Source: Alphaproteobacteria bacterium (GTDB lineage: Bacteria; Pseudomonadota; Alphaproteobacteria; Micavibrionales; Micavibrionaceae). Taken from it: 64,000 nt of DNA. The notes beneath the pieces are model-generated. The model did no database searches and had not been told where the DNA came from. It was given only the letters and a program-made list of their open reading frames with translations. How positions within the stretch are numbered: position 1 is the stretch's first letter; every line of letters starts with the position of its first letter. The stretch lies in the NCBI GenBank assembly GCA_023384135.1, contig JAHDXS010000003.1, positions 378,728 to 442,727 of the forward strand, read 5' to 3'. Below are positions 33,444 to 40,902 of the stretch, piece after piece. A program made the position numbers and the translations under genes.

Positions 33444-34166
33444 CTATTGTCCGCCCGTCAGCTTCTGGATCGCCGTCCGCTGCCGCTCGTGCTCGGCCTC
33501 CAGCATCCGCTGGACGCTTTGAAACTGCCTTAAAATCTTGATCATGCGCGTTGTCTCGACCACCGGCTGCACGTTCGATCCCTCAAGAAACCCCTGCGCC
33601 ACGGTCGTATTTTGCGCCTCGACCGGCTGGTCCTTGCTCGTATAGGCGTTGCCCCCCGTAGGCTTCAGCGATTGCAGATTCTCGAATTCCACGATATTAA
33701 GCCGCCCGATCTGCCCCTTCTGGTCGGAGATCACCCCTCGCTCATCTACGATAAACGCCGTAGAATCCGCGGGAACCGTAAGCGGCCCGCCCGCGCCCAC
33801 AACAGGATATCCGCCTGCGGACAAAAGCTGCCCTTGCTGGTTTTTCTGGAAATCGCCGTCCCGCGTATAGGCCAACGACCCGTCCGGCAACTGCACGGTC
33901 AAAAACCCCGGACCGTTCAGCGCCACGTTGAAGGAATTGCCCGTCGGCGTCATAGAGCCGGGTGCGGTGCTGCTGAACTGCCCGTAATCCAGAACGAACG
34001 AGAGCGGATCGCCGTTGCCTCGCGGATCCGTGATATATTCCTCGAACATGGGGCTTTGCGCGCGATACCCGCTGGTATTCACGTTGGCGATATTGTTGGC
34101 GACGATGTCCAGGTTGGTCTGAAGTGTGATCTGCCGGGACAAGCCGAGATAAATAGAGTTTTCCAT
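33444..34166 (-). CDS. flgF: Flagellar proximal rod protein FlgF
   Basis: I start at the ATG at 34166, giving 240 residues beginning MENSIYLGLSRQITLQTNLD and IVANNIANVNTSGYRAQSPM; the frame is open further upstream but that part has no family match and contains the promoter. The C-terminus ends in a long helix (RMIKILRQFQSVQRMLEAEH). YTRDGDFQKNQQGQLLSAGG in the middle fits the rod family. FlgF is a proximal rod subunit. It is the first gene of the operon driven by the sigma-54 element at 34225. Confidence 0.94.
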   Translation of the reverse strand: MENSIYLGLSRQITLQTNLDIVANNIANVNTSGYRAQSPMFEEYITDPRGNGDPLSFVLDYGQFSSTAPGSMTPTGNSFNVALNGPGFLTVQLPDGSLAYTRDGDFQKNQQGQLLSAGGYPVVGAGGPLTVPADSTAFIVDERGVISDQKGQIGRLNIVEFENLQSLKPTGGNAYTSKDQPVEAQNTTVAQGFLEGSNVQPVVETTRMIKILRQFQSVQRMLEAEHERQRTAIQKLTGGQ

Positions 34167-34224
34167 AGTTACACATCCTTGCCGGGGCCGATATGGAATC
34201 GGCATACGGGTTCGAAAGGGGATT

Positions 34225-34240
34225 TGCACGTATCGTGCCA
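34225..34240 (-). promoter_or_regulatory. Sigma-54 promoter for the flgF-flgG-flgA-flgH operon
   Basis: Leftward reading gives TGGCAC-GATAC-GTGCA, with GG (34239-34238) and GC (34227-34226) 12 bases apart. Start near 34214, 48 bases before the flgF ATG. The rest of 34167-34518 holds the divergent fliL promoter and nothing else I can see. Confidence 0.88.
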
Positions 34241-34417
34241 AGCTCAAAAAAAACGGAATAACAAGGAGATAGAAATAAACCGCCCGCGCCATAAGCCTCT
34301 GCCGAAACCGCAGACCGGACAAAAGACAGACACGCAAATCCCGCATATGGAAAAATTGACCGCCTTTTGGCCACACCCCGACAGCGAAATTCCCTATGGA
34401 TACTTCCCCTTGCGCGT

Positions 34418-34446
34418 TAGACGCATGGGGATTCGTAACGTATAAT
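34418..34446 (+). promoter_or_regulatory. Sigma-70-type promoter for the fliL operon
   Basis: TAGACG (34418-34423), 17 bases, perfect TATAAT (34441-34446). Start near 34453, about 66 bases before fliL. Confidence 0.6.
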
Positions 34447-34518
34447 CAAACCTCTGTGCTCTGCGTGCCCCGATCTGTGGGCTAAACCAGTTCAACGCTT
34501 TGGAAATGATGGCCGGGT

Positions 34519-35103
34519 ATGGCGGACGAAGAAGAAAAAACCGAAGGTGCGGAAGAGGGTGCTCCCGAAGGTGGCAAAGCCGGCTTTAGCAAGAAAAAGA
34601 TCATTATGATCGCCGCGCCCGTAATTCTGCTTCTGGGCGGCGGTGCGGGCCTCTATTTTACCGGAATGCTGGATTCGCTTCTCGGCAAGGCCCCGGCGGC
34701 GGCGGAAGGTGAGGAACACGCGGCCGAAGGCGAAGGCCACGGAACTGAAGCCAAAGATGAAGGCCACGGCGGCGGCGATGGCCACGGCAAAGCGGCGGGC
34801 GGCGCGTTTATAGAAATCCCGACCATGATCGTCAACCTCGAAAGCGAGGACGGAACGCCGCGCTATCTGCGCCTGACGGTCCAGCTCGAACTGGACAATC
34901 CTGCCGATAAGGAAGCCGTGCAGGCTGTAACGCCTCGCGTCGTCGATCAGTTCCAGACATATCTCCGCGAATTGCGTGTGCGCGATCTTCGCGGCTCGGC
35001 GGGAATTTACAGGCTCCAGATGGAGCTGCTCTCAAGGGTTAATCAGGCCGCAGCCCCGAAAAAAATCAAGGATGTCCTTTTTCAGGAAATCCTGATTCAA
35101 TGA
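34519..35103 (+). CDS. fliL: Flagellar basal body protein FliL
   Basis: The 194-residue protein has one membrane helix (IIMIAAPVILLLGGGAGLYF, residues about 30-50) and a periplasmic domain from residue 95 (FIEIPTMIVNLESEDGTPRY then LRLTVQLELDN), typical of FliL, which surrounds the stator and stabilises it. Between them is a run rich in Glu, Gly, Ala and His (residues 60-93, with several GH pairs) that looks disordered and might bind metal. It is the first gene of the rightward operon leading into fliM. Confidence 0.93.
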   Translation: MADEEEKTEGAEEGAPEGGKAGFSKKKIIMIAAPVILLLGGGAGLYFTGMLDSLLGKAPAAAEGEEHAAEGEGHGTEAKDEGHGGGDGHGKAAGGAFIEIPTMIVNLESEDGTPRYLRLTVQLELDNPADKEAVQAVTPRVVDQFQTYLRELRVRDLRGSAGIYRLQMELLSRVNQAAAPKKIKDVLFQEILIQ

Positions 35104-35218
35104 TCGCGGATGCGCAATCGCTGATTCCTGTTCATACCGGAATGATTTTTGCTATATTTTCCGGGTGGATTCTCGCACGTTAAGGTGCGCGGCCTTTTAA
35201 GATTGGAATTGAACGAAA

Positions 35219-36337
35219 ATGAGTGAAACCGTCTCCACCGAAGAAACGGAAAAAATGAGCGCCGAAGAACGCGCCATGATGGAGCAGTGGTCGTCCATGG
35301 CCGAGGATGACTCGGCGGAGGGCGAGACCGCCGACAGCGTACCCACGCCCGAGTCCGAAGGCGGCAACGCGCGTATATTGAACCAGGAGGAAATCGACAG
35401 CCTTCTCGGCTTCGACGACGATACCGGGCTCGGCGCAGAAACCTCCGGCGTGATGGCGCTCATCAATTCCGCGATGGTGAACTACGAACGCCTGCCGATG
35501 CTCGACATCGTGTTCGACCGCCTCGTGCGCCTCATGTCCACCACATTGCGGAACCTCACAAGCGACAACGTGGAGGTCTCCCTCGACCAGGTCTCCACCG
35601 TGCGCTTCGGCGACTACATGAACTCCATCCCGCTCCCCGCCATGCTCTCCGTCTTCAAGGCGGAGGAATGGGACAACCACGGCCTGCTCGTCACCGACAG
35701 CGCGCTGATTTATTCGATTGTGGACGTTCTGCTCGGCGGCCGTAAGGGCACCCCGTCGATCCGTGTGGAGGGGCGCCCCTATACGACGATCGAGAGCAAA
35801 CTGGTCGAACGCATGGTCAACGTTATTCTGGGCGATCTGTCCTCTGCATTCGACCCGCTTTCGCCCGTCACCTTCAACCTCGACCGCATGGAGACGAACC
35901 CGCGCTTCGCGACCATCTCGCAAGGGGGGAATGCCTGCGTACTCGCCCGCCTGCGCATCGACATGGGCGACCGTGGAGGCCGCGCCGAGATCCTGATTCC
36001 CTACGCAACGCTGGAGCCGATCCGCGAGCTCCTGCTCCAGATGTTCATGGGCGAGAAGTTTGGGCGCGACTCCATCTGGGAAAGCCACCTGACTCAGGAA
36101 CTTCACAAAACCGACGTTCAGATTCAAGCCATTCTGGGCGAGATCACCGTTCCGCTTGGCGTCATGTTGAACTGGAAAATCGGCGACCAGATTTTCCTCA
36201 ACACCCGCACCGACGAGGAGCTTGAAATGCGTTGCGGTCACTTCCCGATGTTCAAGGGGCCGGTGGGCCAGCGGCGCGGCAACATCGCCGTGATGATCGA
36301 CAAGTATATCGAACCCGAAAAAGAGGGTGACAATTAA
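35219..36337 (+). CDS. fliM: Flagellar switch protein FliM
   Basis: The 372-residue protein has a CheC-like middle domain (MLDIVFDRLVRLMSTTLRNL; GRPYTTIESKLVERMVNVIL) and a C-terminal SpoA domain (VQIQAILGEITVPLGVMLNW). The CheY-binding peptide, ILNQEEIDSLLGF, is at residues 53-65 instead of the very N-terminus, after an acidic extension of about 52 residues. FliM links the CheY signal to the C-ring. The stop overlaps the next start by one base (TAATG). Confidence 0.95.
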   Translation: MSETVSTEETEKMSAEERAMMEQWSSMAEDDSAEGETADSVPTPESEGGNARILNQEEIDSLLGFDDDTGLGAETSGVMALINSAMVNYERLPMLDIVFDRLVRLMSTTLRNLTSDNVEVSLDQVSTVRFGDYMNSIPLPAMLSVFKAEEWDNHGLLVTDSALIYSIVDVLLGGRKGTPSIRVEGRPYTTIESKLVERMVNVILGDLSSAFDPLSPVTFNLDRMETNPRFATISQGGNACVLARLRIDMGDRGGRAEILIPYATLEPIRELLLQMFMGEKFGRDSIWESHLTQELHKTDVQIQAILGEITVPLGVMLNWKIGDQIFLNTRTDEELEMRCGHFPMFKGPVGQRRGNIAVMIDKYIEPEKEGDN

Positions 36338-37110
36338 TGATCGACGTTCTCGCCCTTTTGCTCGATATGCTCATCGTCGCCCTGCTGGGCGCAACCATAT
36401 TTTTCGCGATGCGCCTCTACTCAAGCCTCAGCAGCTTCCGCGAACACCGCGACGATTTCGAGCACGTCGTTGCCAAGCTGATCTCCAGCATCGGCCAAGC
36501 CGAGCAGGCGATGAAAAACCTCAAAAATACCGGAACGCAGGAAGCGCAAAACTTGGAGGAGCTGATCCGCCACGCCCGCGAGATGACCGAGGAACTCCGC
36601 ATGGTCAACGAGGCCAGCGGCAACATGGCCAACCGGCTGGAGGAACTGGCCGAAAAGAACCGCAAGATCGTTGAAGGCTTCGACGCCCGGACCCCCTATA
36701 AGGCCCCGCGCGTCAGCCGCCCGCATGAAGACGACGAAGATGACGAGCCGCTCGTCCCGGTTTCCGCAGCCCCGTCCCCGGTCGCAACCAAACCCTCCGC
36801 CGTGGCGGTAAAGGTTCCCGCCCCCGCGAACACATCGCACGCCAAACCCGCCGCCAAACAGACCGCGCCGAAAGAATCTGCGCCCGACGCCTCGTTTCCG
36901 TCCTTCTTTATCCGCGACCGCGAATACGATGAAGCCTCCGCCCTCGAACCCGCGCTGGACTCGCGACGGGGCTTCGTGGATGTCTTCGAGGAAGACGAGG
37001 ACGAGGAGGAGTCCCCCATCCCCGCCGCCCTGCAAAGTCAGGCTGAGCGCGAACTCTACGCCGCCCTGCAGAAAAATAAGCGCAAGGCCGCGAACGGAGG
37101 GCAGGGGTGA
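36337..37110 (+). CDS. DUF6468-type flagellar-cluster membrane protein
   Basis: The 257-residue product starts with a membrane helix (VLALLLDMLIVALLGATIFF), then a coiled-coil domain to about residue 115 (EHVVAKLISSIGQAEQAMKN; TEELRMVNEASGNMANRLEE). A disordered Pro/Ala/Lys/Glu-rich tail follows. This layout matches DUF6468 proteins that sit between fliM and motE in other alphaproteobacteria. The role is unknown; a part in flagellar positioning is possible (Caulobacter PflI has a similar single-helix, Pro-rich layout) but I am not sure they are related. Confidence 0.65.
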   Translation: MIDVLALLLDMLIVALLGATIFFAMRLYSSLSSFREHRDDFEHVVAKLISSIGQAEQAMKNLKNTGTQEAQNLEELIRHAREMTEELRMVNEASGNMANRLEELAEKNRKIVEGFDARTPYKAPRVSRPHEDDEDDEPLVPVSAAPSPVATKPSAVAVKVPAPANTSHAKPAAKQTAPKESAPDASFPSFFIRDREYDEASALEPALDSRRGFVDVFEEDEDEEESPIPAALQSQAERELYAALQKNKRKAANGGQG

Positions 37111-37847
37111 TGTCCGCCTTCGCGCCTCACCGCCTTCTGCCCGCCCTGATCCTTGTGGCGTTTCTGAGCTTTTCCCTGAAACTGGCGGAGGTCGTCACGG
37201 GCCTGCGCGACATCTCCGGCACGGCCTACGCCGAGGATGCCGCAACGCCCCCGCCGCCGCAGGAAACCCTCGGCAAGGACCCGGCGGCTCCGGCCCAAAC
37301 CGCCGCGGCAGCGGATGCAAAGCCCGCGCCTGCCCCCCCGGCGGACGGCAAGAAACCGCTGGTCTACGAAGATAACAACGCGAAGATGCCCGAATGGAAA
37401 GACGCGGGCGATGCCGAAATCGGCCTTTCCGACGTTAAGCGCGAAGTCGTTGAGGACATGGCCGCCCGCCGCGCCAAACTCGATACCATGGAAAAGGACG
37501 TCCGCGCCCGCGAGGCCCTGCTAAAGGCCGCCGAGCAGGAACTCGACCGTAAATATAAGGAACTCACCCGCCTGAAGGAAGAGATCGAGGGTCTGCTCAA
37601 ACAGCAATCCGAGGAAGAGCAAACCCGGGTAAAAAGCCTCGTAAAGGTCTACGAAGGCATGAAACCCAAGGACGCAGCCCGCATATTCGACACGCTCGAC
37701 CTCGATATTCTGATCGAAGTCATGTCCCGCATGTCCGAGCGCAAGATGTCGCCCATTCTGGCCGCCATGAACGCCGAACGCGCCCGCACCGTCACCATTA
37801 TGCTCGCCCAGCAAAAGCAGCTCCCGACGCTGCCCACGGGCAACTAG
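37110..37847 (+). CDS. motE: MotE-family flagellar protein
   Basis: About 245 residues. The N-terminal hydrophobic helix (LLPALILVAFLSFSLKLAEV) is a signal or anchor. After a Pro/Ala-rich linker comes a coiled coil (residues 125-170) and a C-terminal MgtE-N-like segment: LVKVYEGMKPKDAARIFDTL, then DLDILIEVMSRMSERKMSPI. MotE is the periplasmic chaperone of MotC described in Rhizobium; this family name is applied to such proteins across alphaproteobacteria. The ATG at 37110 overlaps the previous stop by one base; a GTG at 37107 is also possible. Confidence 0.75.
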   Translation: MSAFAPHRLLPALILVAFLSFSLKLAEVVTGLRDISGTAYAEDAATPPPPQETLGKDPAAPAQTAAAADAKPAPAPPADGKKPLVYEDNNAKMPEWKDAGDAEIGLSDVKREVVEDMAARRAKLDTMEKDVRAREALLKAAEQELDRKYKELTRLKEEIEGLLKQQSEEEQTRVKSLVKVYEGMKPKDAARIFDTLDLDILIEVMSRMSERKMSPILAAMNAERARTVTIMLAQQKQLPTLPTGN

Positions 37848-38004
37848 AGCGCCGCCCCGAATTTTTTTCTGCGTCTTTTTTCCTGCGCTTACCTTGCGTT
37901 AACCTTTTGTGGACATAATGCGATAACGGAAGCTCAGTATTTCAACTGCTTATCTAATAAATCCCGGCAGAACACTGTTGGACTCGAACTAAAAGGAGAT
38001 CACC

Positions 38005-38394
38005 GTGGCAGTAAACAAGAACATCAACGTCCTGATCGTGGACGACTACACGACAATGCTCAGGATCATCAAGAACCTGCTCAAGCAGCTGGGCTTTAAT
38101 AATGTGGACGAAGCGACCGACGGCACGATGGCCCTTGAGAAGATCAAAACCAAGGAATACGGCCTCGTTATTTCTGATTGGAACATGGAACCCATGACCG
38201 GCCTCGAACTGCTCAAGCAGGTGCGGGGCTCGACCGCAGATTTCAAAAACGTCCCCTTCATCATGGTAACGGCGGAAAGCAAGACGGAAAACGTCGTGGC
38301 CGCGAAACAGGCGGGTGTGAACAACTACATCGTCAAACCTTTCAACGCCGAAACGCTGAAAACCAAAATTGCCGCCGTTCTCGGCGAGTTTTAA
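38005..38394 (+). CDS. cheY: CheY-type chemotaxis response regulator
   Basis: The 129-residue single-domain receiver has the acidic pair (LIVDDYTTMLRIIKNLLKQL), the phosphoacceptor aspartate in VISDWNMEP, the threonine in MVTAES, and the lysine in VKPFNAE. These and the total length match CheY. It should bind FliM, and perhaps FliN, to change rotation. The GTG start at 38005 has a strong AAGGAG site. It stands directly before cheZ, away from any visible chemotaxis kinase gene. Confidence 0.92.
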   Translation: MAVNKNINVLIVDDYTTMLRIIKNLLKQLGFNNVDEATDGTMALEKIKTKEYGLVISDWNMEPMTGLELLKQVRGSTADFKNVPFIMVTAESKTENVVAAKQAGVNNYIVKPFNAETLKTKIAAVLGEF

Positions 38395-38435
38395 AATATT
38401 ACGGATAAACGATTGAAAGAATTTTAGGTGCGGAT

Positions 38436-39047
38436 ATGAGCGAGAGTGCGGCACAAATCACGAATGCGGTGGAAGGGAACTCCAAGCGCGATAAATTGGT
38501 CAAGATCATCGGCACAATGCTCGATAAGGTCGAGCAGGCCAGCAGCCAGACCCGCGACTCGATGTATAGCGAGCTTGTTGAGCTCAAACGCGTGATCGAG
38601 GAATCCAAACAGGAAATCACGATCGCCCGTCCCGGCGACATCAAAAGAAAAGACATCCCCACCGCCACAGACGAACTGGACGCGGTCATCGCGGCTACGG
38701 CTCAGGCCACGGCGGAAATCATGGATTCCTGCGACGCCATCCAGAACGCCGCGGGCGAAATCGGCGGCGAGGCGGCCGACAAGATCAACGCCGAAGTCAT
38801 GAAAATTTTTGAGTCCTGTTCCTTTCAGGACATCACCGGCCAGCGCATCAAAAAGGTCGTCACGACCCTGCGCAGCATCGAGGAGCGCGTGGAGCGCCTC
38901 ATCTCCCTGCTGGGCGACCGCGCCGGAAATATTACAGGCGATGACGATACACGCGTCGGCGACGCGCGGCTCCTGAACGGTCCGCAGCTTCCCGAAAAGG
39001 CGGTCTCACAAGATGATATCGACAAGCTTCTGGCGGAATTCGACTAA
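38436..39047 (+). CDS. cheZ: CheY-phosphate phosphatase CheZ
   Basis: The 203-residue protein has the long CheZ hairpin with the active-site segment SCSFQDITGQRIKKVVTTLR, which includes the catalytic Asp-x3-Gln pair (D-ITG-Q). The C-terminal tail ends SQDDIDKLLAEFD, matching the CheY-binding peptide of CheZ. It resets the motor by dephosphorylating CheY. It follows cheY by 41 bases and precedes a strong terminator. Confidence 0.92.
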   Translation: MSESAAQITNAVEGNSKRDKLVKIIGTMLDKVEQASSQTRDSMYSELVELKRVIEESKQEITIARPGDIKRKDIPTATDELDAVIAATAQATAEIMDSCDAIQNAAGEIGGEAADKINAEVMKIFESCSFQDITGQRIKKVVTTLRSIEERVERLISLLGDRAGNITGDDDTRVGDARLLNGPQLPEKAVSQDDIDKLLAEFD

Positions 39048-39150
39048 AAAAATTCACCTATTCCTAAATGCGTTTCGTGTGTGTGCTGCGTTAAATTTCA
39101 AAGCGTAAAAATTGCGTAACACTGGGTTTTTGAGTTTGGGTTACTGCGAA

Positions 39151-39176
39151 GGCGGACCGTTTACGGTTCGCCTTTT
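39151..39176 (+). terminator. Rho-independent terminator after cheZ
   Basis: GGCGGACCG (39151-39159) pairs with CGGTTCGCC (39164-39172), nine pairs including one G-U, with a TTTA loop and four T residues after it. It would end the cheY-cheZ part of the transcript. Confidence 0.85.
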
Positions 39177-39212
39177 GCGTTGATCCGGTGTAGACTTCCG
39201 GAGGGGAAACCA

Positions 39213-39899
39213 ATGACCAGAACCTCCATGGCCAACCAGTATATGTCCCTGTCCCTGTTCCTGATGCTGCTATCGTTCTTCATCATCATGAACGGCACCT
39301 CGGGATTCGAGGAATCGAAGGCGCGTCCTGTAATGCGCAGCCTTTCTGTCGCCTTTTCCAACACAACAACCGAGCAGGGCGAAGCCCCGCTCAGCGAGTT
39401 CGTGCCCCACAGTTTCACGGGCGAGGGGGAAACGCTCGAACGCATAGAATCTCTGTTCAACAGCCACCTGCCCGACGCCCAGGCCAAGCGCAACCGTTTG
39501 GGCAACATGATGCGCATACGTCTGCCGGTGCGCTCCTTCGAAATCGGCATAGACACCACAGAAGCGACCGCGACGGGCTCGGAAAAAGGAAAATTCCTGC
39601 CGATGCTGGTCGCGCTCCTGCAATCCCAATCCGCCGGAATTCCTTACCGCATGGACATGATGATGGCGCTGCCCGATGATCCCGCAGCGCTGGCGGCCTC
39701 CAACCCGTCCGCGCTCAGGGAAAAGCTGACCTCCGTAAGCACCATGGCGCAGAGCCTTGAACGCGCGGGCATCCCCGGAACGCTGATGGGAACCGGATTG
39801 GAGCGCGGTGAAAACGGCTTCATCGACATCTACTTCCGCCGCGACGAACCTTATGAACCGCCGCCCGGCGACTCTCAAGACGAAGGAGCGCCCCTGTAA
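39213..39899 (+). CDS. MotB-like protein without the stator aspartate
   Basis: About 228 residues. The single membrane helix (YMSLSLFLMLLSFFIIMNGT) has the place and length of the MotB helix, but contains no aspartate, the residue that carries ions in MotB. The region behind it (residues 30-75) and the C-terminal half show only a vague likeness to MotB/OmpA domains. It is followed at once (TAATG overlap) by another MotB-like gene. GGAGG lies before the ATG at 39213. It may form a complex with the next product without being a working ion channel itself. The family assignment is by location and layout. Confidence 0.6.
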   Translation: MTRTSMANQYMSLSLFLMLLSFFIIMNGTSGFEESKARPVMRSLSVAFSNTTTEQGEAPLSEFVPHSFTGEGETLERIESLFNSHLPDAQAKRNRLGNMMRIRLPVRSFEIGIDTTEATATGSEKGKFLPMLVALLQSQSAGIPYRMDMMMALPDDPAALAASNPSALREKLTSVSTMAQSLERAGIPGTLMGTGLERGENGFIDIYFRRDEPYEPPPGDSQDEGAPL

Positions 39900-40726
39900 T
39901 GAGCGCATCCTCTGAAACATGGTCGGACGAATACGGCGGCGAAGACGAAGAAGACTCGCAAGACCGCGCCGATCAGGACGAAAAACCCGCCGCCGCGCGT
40001 AAACAACCTCCGGAAGGCCCAACGGCCTATATGAAACGGGTCGAACAGCCGCAAGACGAGGATGAGGTCAAGCTCTGGCTGATTACCTTCACTGACGTGA
40101 TCGCCCTCATGCTGACCTTCTTTGTAATGCTCTACGCCATGTCCGTGCCTGAGGAGGACAAATGGGAAGAAGTCTCCACCGCGCTGAGCAGCCAGTTCAC
40201 CAAGAAATTCGCGGAGCCGTATCGCGCAGGCCCGCAGGAAACGATCAGCATCGATAAGATCGACCTGACCCGCGCCCTCAGTCTGCCATACCTCAAAAGC
40301 CTTCTGGAGCAGACATTCAGGGAGCGCGAAATAACAAATTTTTCCATAACGCAACTTAGCGACCGTCTGGTGATCGCGCTGCCGGACGATATCCTCAGAA
40401 CGGCCGAACAGCCGCCGTCTTCGGCGCAACCAGCCCCGCCGCCGCAGGAATCGAAGACCCGCGCCGCGATGGTCATACTGGCCGACACGATTGCGCGGAT
40501 AAAAAACCGCATAGAGATCATCGGCCACGGCGCCACATGGGAACAATCCATGGATAATGGCCTGCGCGCGGCCCTTATTTTCCGCCAAACCGGCTACACA
40601 AGGGACATCATAACCCGCGCCGCCGCGCCGCCGGGGCAGGGGGCGCAGGCGCCCGACAGCAACAGCATCGACATCGTGATCCTGCGCGACAACGGGCTGG
40701 AACGCGAGCTTCTCGTCATCGAATAA
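39899..40726 (+). CDS. Flagellar motor protein MotB family
   Basis: The 275-residue protein has a charged N-terminal cytosolic part of about 60 residues and then the MotB helix WLITFTDVIALMLTFFVMLY, with the aspartate of the conserved plug/channel motif (T-D-V-I-A-L). The periplasmic part has an OmpA-like segment at the end (RIEIIGHGATWEQSMDNGL), in which the peptidoglycan-binding signature is weakened. It is the best candidate partner for MotA, encoded 29 kb away. A Pro/Gln-rich insert (residues about 168-182) lies before the C-terminal domain. Confidence 0.82.
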   Translation: MSASSETWSDEYGGEDEEDSQDRADQDEKPAAARKQPPEGPTAYMKRVEQPQDEDEVKLWLITFTDVIALMLTFFVMLYAMSVPEEDKWEEVSTALSSQFTKKFAEPYRAGPQETISIDKIDLTRALSLPYLKSLLEQTFREREITNFSITQLSDRLVIALPDDILRTAEQPPSSAQPAPPPQESKTRAAMVILADTIARIKNRIEIIGHGATWEQSMDNGLRAALIFRQTGYTRDIITRAAAPPGQGAQAPDSNSIDIVILRDNGLERELLVIE

Positions 40727-40830
40727 CCCTCTCTGTCATCCCCGCACCTCCTTTGTCATCCCTGCGCAAGCAGGGACCTGATAAACTTCCCACCTGTCAT
40801 CCTGAGCGCAGCGAAGGATCTTGCAACTTT
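40727..40830. repeat. Cluster of interspersed palindromic repeats
   Basis: In order: a half unit (GTCATCCCCGCACCTCCTTT), a full hairpin unit (GTCATCCCTGCGCAAGCAGG, then GACCTGAT), and a second family member (GTCATCCTGAGCGCAGCGAA, then GGATCTTGCAACTT). The order half unit then full hairpin is repeated at 54620-54680. It separates the MotB-like gene from the large TPR gene. Confidence 0.8.
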
Positions 40831-40902
40831 AACTCCGGGCACTCTTAACTTTTGCGACTCTTGCGAACCCACTGGACCGCTGCAAGCGCATGTGGCAACC
40901 TG

